From Pseudomonadaceae bacterium (GTDB lineage: Bacteria; Pseudomonadota; Alphaproteobacteria; UBA2136; UBA6156), in assembly GCA_947464215.1 (NCBI GenBank), contig CANHVX010000055.1, forward strand, positions 1-6,866: a stretch of 6,866 nt of DNA, read 5' to 3'. The position numbers and the translations under genes were made by a program. This document shows, piece by piece, positions 1 to 5,560 of this stretch (positions within the stretch are counted from its first letter, which is position 1; the number at the start of each line of letters is the position of its first letter). The notes beneath the pieces were generated by a model. The model was given only the letters and a program-made list of their open reading frames with translations, was not told where the DNA came from and ran no database searches.

Positions 1-290
1 GCCATTTTGGTGGCCAGCACCACCTTTTCTCGGCCGCCGTGGATGCTGAAAAAATTGCCGATGTAACGTTCGGTGTCGCCATAGGTTTCGGCGCTGACGG
101 GGTTGGTAGGGTAGAGCTCGGCAGTATCCCAGAACGTAACCCCGGCTTCGAGCGCGTGGTGCAGCTGCGCGTGGGCCTCGGCTTCGGTGTTTTGGGTGCC
201 AAAGGTCATCGTGCCCAGGCAAATGGTAGGGACCTGAAGGCCGCTGGTGCCAAGAGGACGGAGGGGAAGGGGGGATGCGCTGCTGTTCAT
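1..290 (-). CDS. Tas-like aldo/keto reductase, N-terminal part (gene continues past the left edge)
   Basis: Predicted cytosolic NADPH-dependent oxidoreductase of the aldo/keto reductase superfamily, reducing carbonyl compounds; the physiological substrate is unknown. Only the first 96 residues are present. They contain the early TIM-barrel motifs: LGTMTFGTQN at 25-34, the catalytic Asp55 and Tyr60 (in FWDTAELYP), and a Lys95 in LATKM that fits the catalytic lysine. The run GTMTFG-QN-EA-AHAQL and the later YIGN---HG-REK pattern closely resemble E. coli Tas, so the Tas subfamily is likely. The remaining catalytic His and the C-terminal cofactor-binding part lie outside the window. The start is the ATG at 290-288, with an AAGGTG ribosome site six bases upstream (complement of 297-302). 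It is transcribed away from the DUF4189-like gene across a shared, AT-rich 191-base gap. Family assignment is firm; subfamily is probable from remembered sequence. Confidence 0.9.
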   Translation of the reverse strand, partial: MNSSASPLPLRPLGTSGLQVPTICLGTMTFGTQNTEAEAHAQLHHALEAGVTFWDTAELYPTNPVSAETYGDTERYIGNFFSIHGGREKVVLATKM

Positions 291-353
291 GGCCCGCACC
301 TTAATGGGTTCGGCCCGTGGCTTCAACTTTAATTTGGCCCCGGATATGTGCCT

Positions 354-381
354 TTCACCCCCTTGAACTTTATCTTAAAAT
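354..381 (+). promoter_or_regulatory. candidate sigma-70-type promoter for the DUF4189-like gene
   Basis: A TTCACC hexamer (354-359) and a TAAAAT hexamer (376-381) are separated by 16 bases and match the sigma-70 consensus at 4/6 and 5/6 positions. They lie in the AT-rich patch (about 361-395) of the gap between the divergent reductase and DUF4189-like genes. A start near 388 would give a leader of about 94 bases. A second -10-like hexamer, TATGAT at 381-386, has no well-placed -35. The reductase promoter should lie in the same gap on the other strand, but I could not pick a convincing one. Confidence 0.35.
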
Positions 382-481
382 ATGATTTTGTATGCAGCTG
401 TAACACGTGCCGTTTTCCCCTAAGCCCACTGTGGTGGACCTTTGGGACACATTTCCCCCCCCTCTCATGTGGAGAAACGCT

Positions 482-859
482 ATGAGACGCGTTGTTGCCT
501 TGATGACTGTGTTTCTTTCGCTGGTGGCCTTGGCCATTGGCACCCCGGCACAGGCCCAAAACAGGCCGTGGTCGGCTGTGGCTGTGGGTACGAGCCCCGT
601 TATCTCGGCTGGTATAGCCCATGCTTACCCAAGCCGGCGGGCGGCTATCAATGTGGCGCTTTCGCAGTGCCGCAAAGGAGGCTCTCGGACGTGCCGGATT
701 ATAACGTCTTGGAGCCAAGGATGTATGTTTGTTTCGGTCTCTTACAACGCCCCTGGCGGTTGGGGGTATTCCACCAACAATGGCCAAGAGGCGGTGAATA
801 TCTGCCAGGTATACTCGCGTGGGCAAAGCTGCCAGCCGCCAATGTGGAGCTGTCTGTAA
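482..859 (+). CDS. small secreted cysteine-rich protein, DUF4189-like
   Basis: A 125-residue predicted exported protein. Residues 1-25 form a Sec-type signal peptide: MRR, a hydrophobic core at 4-20, and an AQA cleavage site before Gln26. The mature part of about 100 residues fits the DUF4189 pattern: WSAVAVG near its start, an alanine-rich SRRAAINVAL helix at 51-60, and paired cysteines at 63, 71, 81, 108, 117 and 124, with a WSC ending. Six cysteines in an exported protein suggest up to three disulfides. The family has no established function; members are small periplasmic or secreted proteins. I chose the ATG at 482 because GGAG at 471-474 lies seven bases upstream and the signal peptide then starts with its basic residues. 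In-frame ATGs at 407 and 467 would only add an unlikely prefix. The gene is monocistronic, closed by the terminator at 895-927. Confidence 0.82.
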   Translation: MRRVVALMTVFLSLVALAIGTPAQAQNRPWSAVAVGTSPVISAGIAHAYPSRRAAINVALSQCRKGGSRTCRIITSWSQGCMFVSVSYNAPGGWGYSTNNGQEAVNICQVYSRGQSCQPPMWSCL

Positions 860-894
860 GGCGGGTTGCGAAACTGAGTTAGGTTGCCAACTCC

Positions 895-927
895 CCCCCC
901 CTTCACGAAGGGGGGGTGCTTTTTTTT
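895..927 (+). terminator. intrinsic terminator of the DUF4189-like gene
   Basis: A perfect 9-bp stem (895-903 with 908-916, mostly C:G pairs) and a CACG loop are followed, after TGC, by eight T residues at 920-927. The hairpin starts 35 bases past the stop codon of the DUF4189-like gene and ends only 28 bases before the ion-channel start. Confidence 0.9.
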
Positions 928-955
928 GTGAAAGGGTTATGCTAATCATCGTGTT

Positions 956-1654
956 ATGACACGGCGTATCTCTATATTCGAATGGGTTGGCAACCCCACC
1001 TTTGAGCGTATTGCCATTGGCGTTATTGTGGCCAATGCCGTGATTTTAGCCCTGGAAACCATGGTGCAGGATGCGGCGCTGGTGGTGCTGACGATGCTGG
1101 ATAAGCTCTGCTTGCTGTTTTTTGTGGGCGAAATTGGGCTCCGCTGCTGCCACTGTGTGCGGGCCGCCCACTGGCAGTGGGGCGTGGGTGCCAAGGTGTA
1201 TCTGCGCGATGGGTGGAACCTGTTTGATATTTTTGTGGTTGTTGCGGCGTTTCTGCCCGGCCTTGGTGCCCTGCGGACCTTACGTTTGTTGCGCTTGGTG
1301 GCGAAGCTGCCCAGCTTCCGCGACACCGTGGAAGACCTGCTGCATGCGTGCCAAAAAAGCTGGCAGGTGTTCAGCCTGGCCCTGTTTTTGACGCTGATTG
1401 GTGCGCTGACCGGCACGCTGGCCTTCCAAGACGTGATGCCCGCTGAGTTTGGCACCTTGAAGCGCGCGTTTATCACCTGCTATAGCATGATGTTTGGCGA
1501 TAACGTTTCGGGGATTCTTTCGGCCATGAGCGGGATTAGTGTGCCGCTGACGTTGCTGTTTGCCTTTTTTGTGATGCTGATGCACGGGCTTGTGCTGGCC
1601 TTGGTGGTGAGCCTGGTGGTTGACCTGGTGCAACAACGGCGCACTGCCAAATAA
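956..1654 (+). CDS. six-helix ion channel (ion transport protein family) with an atypical selectivity filter
   Basis: A 232-residue inner-membrane channel subunit, expected to assemble as a tetramer. S1 is about 17-36 (FERIAIGVIVANAVILALET, typical of the family), S2 40-62, S3 84-101 (DGWNLFDIFVVV), S4 104-122, S5 135-157, pore helix and filter 165-186, S6 194-225. S4 carries R107, R110, R113 and K117, so voltage sensing is plausible. The pore entry FGTLKRAF---CYSMM aligns well with NavAb-type sodium channels. Where those have TLESW this protein has FGDNV, which places Asp182 at the ring-glutamate position. It ends nine residues after Asp223 at the end of S6, without the C-terminal coiled coil common in bacterial sodium channels. 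Ion selectivity cannot be predicted. The ATG at 956 has no clear ribosome site but sits at the right distance before S1. No terminator follows, so read-through into clpP across 89 bases is possible. Confidence 0.83.
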   Translation: MTRRISIFEWVGNPTFERIAIGVIVANAVILALETMVQDAALVVLTMLDKLCLLFFVGEIGLRCCHCVRAAHWQWGVGAKVYLRDGWNLFDIFVVVAAFLPGLGALRTLRLLRLVAKLPSFRDTVEDLLHACQKSWQVFSLALFLTLIGALTGTLAFQDVMPAEFGTLKRAFITCYSMMFGDNVSGILSAMSGISVPLTLLFAFFVMLMHGLVLALVVSLVVDLVQQRRTAK

Positions 1655-1681
1655 GCTTTTGCCGCTGACCACAATGATTGC

Positions 1682-1710
1682 TTGCCCATGTGAAATGGCA
1701 CGTTTACACT
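1682..1710 (+). promoter_or_regulatory. candidate clpP promoter
   Basis: TTGCCC (1682-1687) and TACACT (1705-1710) are 17 bases apart, each matching 4/6 of the sigma-70 consensus. Transcription would begin near 1717 and give a leader of about 27 bases. The -35 lies within CTTGCCCA (1681-1688). CTTG is also the core of the heat-shock (RpoH) -35 element, but the matching RpoH -10 is poor (CACGTTT at 1699-1705), so the sigma factor is open. Confidence 0.35.
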
Positions 1711-1743
1711 GCGTGCAATGCTAACATAATAAAGGTTGTTCTG

Positions 1744-2367
1744 ATGTCTGTTGACCCCCGTATTGTTGCCCAATTGGTGCCGATGGTGATTGAACAAACG
1801 GCACGCGGTGAGCGCTCGTTCGACATCTACAGCCGCCTGTTGAAAGAACGGGTTATCTTCTGCACCGGGCAAGTGGAAGAACACATGGCCAACCTGATTG
1901 TGGCCCAAATGCTGTTTTTGGAGAGCGAGAACCCGGAAGGGGACATAAACTTTTACATCAACAGCCCCGGGGGTGTGGTGACGGCAGGCATGGCGATTTA
2001 TGACACCATGCAATACATCCGCTGCCCCGTTTCCACCATTGTGATTGGCCAAGCCGCCAGCATGGGCGCCCTGCTGCTGGCTGGTGGCGCCAAAGGCAAG
2101 CGTTTTGCGTTGACCAACAGCCGGGTGATGATCCACCAGCCGCTGGGGGGAGCGCAGGGCCAGGCGACGGATATTCTTATCCAGGCTGAGGAAATCAAGC
2201 GCACGCGGGACATGATTAACGGCATTTTGGCGCACCACACCGGCCAAAAGGTTGACACCATTGCGACAGACACCGAGCGCGACAACTTTATGACCGCCCA
2301 GCAAGCCAAAGATTATGGCATGGTGGACCATGTGCTTGTGCAGCGTGAAGCGCCGAAGAAGAAGTAA
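1744..2367 (+). CDS. clpP: ATP-dependent Clp protease, proteolytic subunit ClpP
   Basis: Cytosolic serine peptidase. Two stacked heptameric rings form a closed chamber that degrades proteins fed in by ClpX or ClpA. The 207 residues carry the full Ser-His-Asp triad: Ser106 in GQAASMGA, His131 in MIHQPLGG and Asp180. The spacings of 25 and 49 match E. coli ClpP. The YINSPGG strand and oxyanion region are at 71-77 and the handle helix follows His131. Alignment of LVPMVIEQT with the mature E. coli N-terminus suggests a short propeptide of about nine residues and a mature start near Gln10. The ATG at 1744 is chosen because AAGG (1732-1735) lies eight bases upstream; the upstream in-frame TTG at 1678 would add 22 non-homologous residues. 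It has its own terminator and is separated from clpX by an inverted methyltransferase gene, so the two subunits are transcribed separately. Confidence 0.98.
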   Translation: MSVDPRIVAQLVPMVIEQTARGERSFDIYSRLLKERVIFCTGQVEEHMANLIVAQMLFLESENPEGDINFYINSPGGVVTAGMAIYDTMQYIRCPVSTIVIGQAASMGALLLAGGAKGKRFALTNSRVMIHQPLGGAQGQATDILIQAEEIKRTRDMINGILAHHTGQKVDTIATDTERDNFMTAQQAKDYGMVDHVLVQREAPKKK

Positions 2368-2384
2368 GGCTTATGTGTGCGTAA

Positions 2385-2413
2385 CAACGCCCCCTGCGGG
2401 GGGCGTTGGTTTT
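2385..2413 (+). terminator. intrinsic terminator of clpP
   Basis: A 10-bp perfect stem (2385-2394 with 2399-2408), rich in C:G pairs with a TGCG loop, is followed by a G and four T residues (2410-2413). It begins 18 bases after the clpP stop. The T tract is short, but the stem is strong. Read on the other strand the hairpin has no T tract, so it probably does not serve the converging methyltransferase gene. Confidence 0.75.
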
Positions 2414-2439
2414 GTGTGGGTTGTGATGTGGGCTGTGTT

Positions 2440-3174
2440 TTATTGCCCGCGGCCTTCCCATGCCTTTTGGCTGACGAAAATGGTGTTGACGTGGGTTTCG
2501 GCGATGGCGAGATATCCATTTTTTTCCATGATGCGCGCGACCTCGGGCACCTTGGTATGTGTGCCGCCCATGCTATAAGCCACGCTTTCAACACACCAGA
2601 TAAGCGGGTGATGCTGCGCAAAGGGGAAGGTTTGCAGCAGCTCGACATCGAGGCCCTCGACATCGAGATTCACCACCGTGGGGGTTTGCGGCAAGCTGCC
2701 CAAGGCCTCGGCCCAGGTGATGAGCGGCATGGCGATGGGGGCGACGCCGGCTTCGTCGGGGTGGAGGGTTTTCACTTTTGTGGCTTCGGCGGCGCTAAAG
2801 GTGTTCAGCGTGTGGCGGTGAAAGGCCCAATACGGTGCCGAACCACCTTTGCCGGTGTGGCTTATCCCGGCTTGCAGGAGGGTATCGCGCCGGCGGGTAA
2901 GGCGCCAGACGGGGGCGAAGGCGGGGTTGGGCTCGACCACTGTGCCACGGGCCCCGGCGCGGTAGAGCGCATAGGTGGTTGAAATGTATTGGGGGTGGTT
3001 GGCGCCGACATCGAGATAGGTGCAGCTGCGGGGCGTGATGCCCATCGTTTCCAGTAGTTTCAGGATGATGACATCCTCGGCGCCCTGGGCGTAGCTGGTG
3101 GTGCGCGGGCTGGTGATGACCAGGGCCCATGGACGCAGGCGGTTTTTGAGTGTGGCGCGGGTGTGATGATTCAT
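2440..3174 (-). CDS. FkbM-family SAM-dependent methyltransferase
   Basis: A 244-residue predicted Class I methyltransferase of the FkbM family, whose members typically O-methylate sugars, polyketides or other small acceptors; the acceptor here is unknown. The order of motifs is typical: SYAQGAEDVIILKLL at 27-41, the SAM-binding YLDVGANHP loop at 53-61, the acidic end of strand 2 in VVEPNP at 79-84, and NLDVEGLDVELL at 169-180. No signal peptide or membrane helix is seen, so it should be cytosolic. The start is the ATG at 3174-3172. It has no good ribosome site, but no alternative in-frame start is better and the first recognisable motif begins 26 residues later. The gene points opposite to clpP and clpX. 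It converges with clpP over 72 bases and diverges from clpX over 143 bases. No terminator for it is evident. Confidence 0.88.
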   Translation of the reverse strand: MNHHTRATLKNRLRPWALVITSPRTTSYAQGAEDVIILKLLETMGITPRSCTYLDVGANHPQYISTTYALYRAGARGTVVEPNPAFAPVWRLTRRRDTLLQAGISHTGKGGSAPYWAFHRHTLNTFSAAEATKVKTLHPDEAGVAPIAMPLITWAEALGSLPQTPTVVNLDVEGLDVELLQTFPFAQHHPLIWCVESVAYSMGGTHTKVPEVARIMEKNGYLAIAETHVNTIFVSQKAWEGRGQ

Positions 3175-3199
3175 GCCGGCGAGGTTGCCACACCGCCTC

Positions 3200-3234
3200 C
3201 TCCTCTGCCAGAGGAGAAAGCCCCCTTTTGGCTT
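3200..3234. other. two small inverted repeats in the divergent methyltransferase/clpX gap
   Basis: CTCCTCT (3200-3206) pairs with AGAGGAG (3210-3216) around a 3-base loop. AAGCC (3218-3222) pairs with GGCTT (3230-3234) around 7 bases. On the minus strand the first would sit in the methyltransferase leader, about 26-42 bases before its start. Neither has a proper T tract, so they are not called terminators. They could be structure in the leader RNA or part of a genome-wide repeat; this cannot be decided here. Confidence 0.4.
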
Positions 3235-3261
3235 GACACCCCCCGCTGAGACCTCCAAACT
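3233..3261 (+). promoter_or_regulatory. candidate clpX promoter
   Basis: A perfect TTGACA -35 (3233-3238) is followed 17 bases later by CAAACT (3256-3261), which matches the -10 consensus at 3/6. Transcription would start near 3268, about 50 bases before clpX. The word CTTGCCCA (3260-3267), also present before clpP, overlaps the end of this element and could be a -35 for an alternative, perhaps heat-shock, promoter; no good -10 follows it. Confidence 0.4.
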
Positions 3262-3317
3262 TGCCCAAACATAAAGCAGCCACCTTAACCTGCTGCAGAG
3301 AGGACCACACCCGCACC

Positions 3318-4676
3318 ATGGCCAAAAAAAGCGACACCTCCGGCGCAAGCGGCACCCTGTATTGCAGCTTCTGCGGCAAAAGCCAGCATGAGGTTAAGAA
3401 ACTCATTGCCGGCCCCACCGTGTTTGTGTGCGACGAATGTGTGCGGCTGTGCATGGATATTATACGTGAAGAAGAAGCCAGCCCAGGCACTGCCGCCACG
3501 GGAGCCGGCCGCACCCTTGGCCGTGATGGTGGCAAATTGCCGCCGCCTGCCGACATTCGCGCCGTGCTGGATGATTATGTGATTGGCCAAGACCGTGCCA
3601 AGCGCATTCTTTCGGTGGCCGTGTATAACCACTACAAGCGTTTAGAACATGCCAGCGGCCCCGGTGCCAGCAAAGACGCGGTGGAAATTGCCAAGAGCAA
3701 CATCCTGCTGGTGGGGCCCACCGGCAGCGGCAAAACCCTGCTGGCCCAAACCTTGGCGCGCATTTTGGATGTGCCCTTCACCATAAGTGATGCCACCACG
3801 CTGACCGAAGCGGGTTATGTGGGCGAAGACGTTGAGAATATTATTTTAAAGCTGCTGCAAGCCGCCGACTACAACGTGGAGCGGGCGCAGCGCGGGATTG
3901 TTTACATTGACGAAATTGACAAAATTTCCCGCAAGGGCGACAACCCGAGCATCACCCGCGACGTGAGCGGGGAAGGAGTGCAGCAGGCGCTGCTGAAGCT
4001 GATTGAAGGCACCGTGGCCGCCGTGCCCCCCCAAGGTGGGCGCAAGCATCCGCAGCAGGAATTTTTGCAGGTGGACACCAGCAACATTCTGTTTATTTGC
4101 GGCGGAGCGTTTGCCGGCTTGGACAAAGTGATTGCCCAGCGTTTGCAAAAGCGCAGCATCGGCTTCAACGCCGCCGTTGCCGGGGAAGAAAGCCGTGGCG
4201 TGGGCGAGCTGTTCCAGCATGCCGAGCCCGAAGATTTGGTGAAATTTGGGCTGATTCCTGAATTTGTGGGCCGCTTGCCGGTGATGGCGATGCTTGGCGA
4301 CTTGGATGAGGCGGCGCTTATCCAGATTTTGACCGAGCCGAAAAATGCGCTGATTAAGCAATATCAGCAGCTGTTTGCGATGGAAAATGTGCGGCTTACG
4401 TTTGCCAAGGATGCCTTGAATGAGGTGGCCAAGCAGGCCATTACCCGCAAGACAGGTGCCCGTGGCTTACGCGCCATTTTGGAAAATGTGTTGCTGGATA
4501 CCATGTATGACCTGCCCAGCCAGCATAACTTGGAAGAAGTGGTTATCAATGCGGGAACGATTACTTCGGGCCAGGAGCCGCTAAAAATTTATACCGATGG
4601 TGTGCGCGAGCCGCTGCTGGATAAGCCTCTGAAAGCTGCTGAGGGCAAAACCAAGGGCCGCGCGAAAGCTGGTTGA
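3318..4676 (+). CDS. clpX: ATP-dependent Clp protease, ATPase/unfoldase subunit ClpX
   Basis: Hexameric AAA+ unfoldase that recognises tagged proteins, unfolds them and threads them into ClpP. The 452 residues include an N-terminal zinc-binding domain with Cys16, Cys19, Cys38 and Cys41, and a linker at about 52-78 rich in Gly, Ala and Pro. The AAA+ core has Walker A GPTGSGKT at 133-140, the pore loop GYVGED at 166-171, Walker B IVYIDEID at 194-201, the RKH loop at 242-244, the ClpP-docking IGF loop at 281-283 and the sensor-2 arginine R382 in GARGLR. All key residues are intact. It is somewhat longer than E. coli ClpX (424) because of the linker and a basic C-terminal tail. The ATG at 3318 has GAGAGGA 13 bases upstream, a long spacing; the upstream in-frame TTG at 3261 would add 19 residues outside the family pattern. 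No terminator follows, so the next gene may be co-transcribed. Confidence 0.98.
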   Translation: MAKKSDTSGASGTLYCSFCGKSQHEVKKLIAGPTVFVCDECVRLCMDIIREEEASPGTAATGAGRTLGRDGGKLPPPADIRAVLDDYVIGQDRAKRILSVAVYNHYKRLEHASGPGASKDAVEIAKSNILLVGPTGSGKTLLAQTLARILDVPFTISDATTLTEAGYVGEDVENIILKLLQAADYNVERAQRGIVYIDEIDKISRKGDNPSITRDVSGEGVQQALLKLIEGTVAAVPPQGGRKHPQQEFLQVDTSNILFICGGAFAGLDKVIAQRLQKRSIGFNAAVAGEESRGVGELFQHAEPEDLVKFGLIPEFVGRLPVMAMLGDLDEAALIQILTEPKNALIKQYQQLFAMENVRLTFAKDALNEVAKQAITRKTGARGLRAILENVLLDTMYDLPSQHNLEEVVINAGTITSGQEPLKIYTDGVREPLLDKPLKAAEGKTKGRAKAG

Positions 4677-4796
4677 GCGCGAGGAGCGCCACGTCGCGCC
4701 CTGTAGCGGGGAATTTTGGCCGCGGGTTGCCTTGTAAGGTTAGGCCTTTTCGTTTAAGACTGCACGGTTGCGTCTTCATGATCTGCTGCGAACCAT

Positions 4797-4802
4797 GGGA
4801 GG
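4797..4802 (+). promoter_or_regulatory. ribosome binding site that fixes the start of the 191-residue gene
   Basis: GGGAGG lies five bases before the ATG at 4808. It is the strongest Shine-Dalgarno sequence in the window. It decides against the upstream in-frame starts at 4673 (TTG overlapping the clpX stop) and 4778 (ATG), neither of which has a comparable site. Confidence 0.75.
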
Positions 4803-4807
4803 CCCCT

Positions 4808-5383
4808 ATGCAGCATACCTTTTTGCCATCTGACCCCACAAAAGGCGCGTTTTACGGAAACCCGGACCTGAAACAGCAGGCCCTGCAACGGTTGGCCAAC
4901 TGGCCGGCTGAACATTATATTGCCAACGGCTGGAGCGAGGAATCTTCGTTCCTGGGCGTGGTGTATCGGCGGCGTTACTGCATGTTTGCGTTGATGGCGG
5001 GTAAAGGCCATCGGTCGCCCCGCGAGGTGCTTTGTGCGTTTGGCGTGCTTGAACGGATTCGGCAGATCTACGGATTGCCCCGTGCGTTCTCGGAGTTGGT
5101 GTATAAGGTGTATGACCGGCAACCCCAGCACGAACGGAAAGCCTTTGCGCTGGATATCATCGGTGCCACCCCGGTGGGCATGCCTCTGGAGCCTTTTGTT
5201 CGGAGTTTGAATGCACGCTACGGGGCCTATATCAGCGAACGTGCGCTCCGTAGTGCCTTGACTGACCCTTCCGCGAAGATATTGGCTGAACTGAAGGGGG
5301 TTATGCTTGAAGATGATATCGCCCATGTTGTGACAACGCGGTGTGGGCACACGCAGAACTCTATCGCGCATGTGATGAATTGA
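4808..5383 (+). CDS. uncharacterised 191-residue protein between clpX and lon
   Basis: I do not recognise an established family. The protein looks soluble: no signal peptide or membrane helix, mainly helical, with basic patches around 54-56 and 65-72. Landmarks are FYGNPDLKQQAL at 15-26, YGLPRAFSELVYKVYDRQP at 88-106 and GATPVGMPLEPF at 119-130. This order loosely recalls a group of uncharacterised alphaproteobacterial and phage proteins with a YG-P--K start, a GIP-AL--L-D motif and an AIPVGADL motif. That is from memory, and the GC-x-VG core I associate with them is not evident here. Arginine codons differ from the neighbours: 10 of 16 are CGG, while CGC prevails in clpX and lon. The gene begins 131 bases after clpX with a strong ribosome site and ends in a strong terminator. 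It may be co-transcribed with clpX. Recent acquisition is possible but unproven. Confidence 0.75.
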   Translation: MQHTFLPSDPTKGAFYGNPDLKQQALQRLANWPAEHYIANGWSEESSFLGVVYRRRYCMFALMAGKGHRSPREVLCAFGVLERIRQIYGLPRAFSELVYKVYDRQPQHERKAFALDIIGATPVGMPLEPFVRSLNARYGAYISERALRSALTDPSAKILAELKGVMLEDDIAHVVTTRCGHTQNSIAHVMN

Positions 5384-5391
5384 ACACGGGG

Positions 5392-5419
5392 GGAGGGGGC
5401 TTCGGCCCCCTCCTTTTTT
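5392..5419 (+). terminator. UUCG-loop intrinsic terminator after the 191-residue gene
   Basis: A perfect 9-bp stem (5392-5400 with 5405-5413) closes a TTCG tetraloop through a C:G pair, the very stable C(UUCG)G form, and runs straight into six T residues (5414-5419). It starts eight bases after the stop codon. It separates the upstream gene, and clpX if co-transcribed, from lon. Confidence 0.95.
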
Positions 5420-5498
5420 GCGGTGCGCGGTTGGGTGGCACTTCGCTTGCCACCTTACCTGAGTCTGGGCACCATGCGGGTAAGAATAGATGTCCTTC

Positions 5499-5525
5499 TT
5501 GTCACTCGGATTGTTTGAGTGCTAA
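5499..5525 (+). promoter_or_regulatory. CIRCE operator (HrcA binding site) upstream of lon
   Basis: The CIRCE consensus is TTAGCACTC, nine bases, GAGTGCTAA. Here the left arm is TTGTCACTC (5499-5507, 7/9), the spacer is exactly nine bases (5508-5516) and the right arm is GAGTGCTAA (5517-5525, 9/9): 16 of 18 positions in all. HrcA is the heat-shock repressor that binds this element. The left arm contains TTGTCA (5499-5504, 5/6 to the -35 consensus), and TAACGT (5523-5528), 18 bases on, is a weak -10, so the operator may overlap the lon promoter. It ends 31 bases before the lon start. The site is clear from sequence; HrcA binding is inferred. Confidence 0.85.
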
Positions 5526-5542
5526 CGTGGGGCCTCAATAAG

Positions 5543-5560
5543 ATGAAAGCCGATGCATGA
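5543..5560 (+). other. possible five-codon leader ORF overlapping the lon start
   Basis: ATG at 5543 opens a frame encoding MKADA and stops at TGA 5558-5560, overlapping the lon ATG in an ATGA arrangement. lon has only a weak ribosome site (GAAAG, 5545-5549), so translational coupling through this frame is conceivable. An ORF this short can arise by chance and has no clear ribosome site of its own. Confidence 0.15.

Noticed and set aside
329..949. Long open frames on both strands across the DUF4189-like gene (329-949 minus, 442-882 plus)
   Set aside because: No family resemblance, and they run through the terminator or overlap the gene with a clear signal peptide and ribosome site. They are shadows of a GC-rich coding region.
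1698..1724. Possible second CIRCE site before clpP, from CAATGCTAA at 1716-1724
   Set aside because: The right-arm match is only 7/9, and the bases at the required left-arm position (1698-1706) do not resemble TTAGCACTC.
1678..1743. Longer ClpP from TTG 1678
   Set aside because: The added 22 residues do not match ClpP propeptides and would cover the likely promoter. The ATG at 1744 has a good ribosome site.
2641..2667. 12-base direct repeat with a 15-base period
   Set aside because: It encodes the LDVE-G-LDVE motif typical of FkbM methyltransferases, so the protein family explains it.
3846..4361. Antisense open frame within clpX
   Set aside because: A shadow of the strongly conserved clpX frame, without a ribosome site or recognisable domain.
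4677..4699. Hairpin directly after the clpX stop (GCGCGA pairing with TCGCGC) as a terminator
   Set aside because: Only six pairs with an 11-base loop and no following T tract.
4673..4807. Longer version of the 191-residue protein starting at TTG 4673, overlapping the clpX stop
   Set aside because: No ribosome site there, and the 45 extra residues look like translated non-coding sequence. The ATG at 4808 has GGGAGG at ideal spacing.
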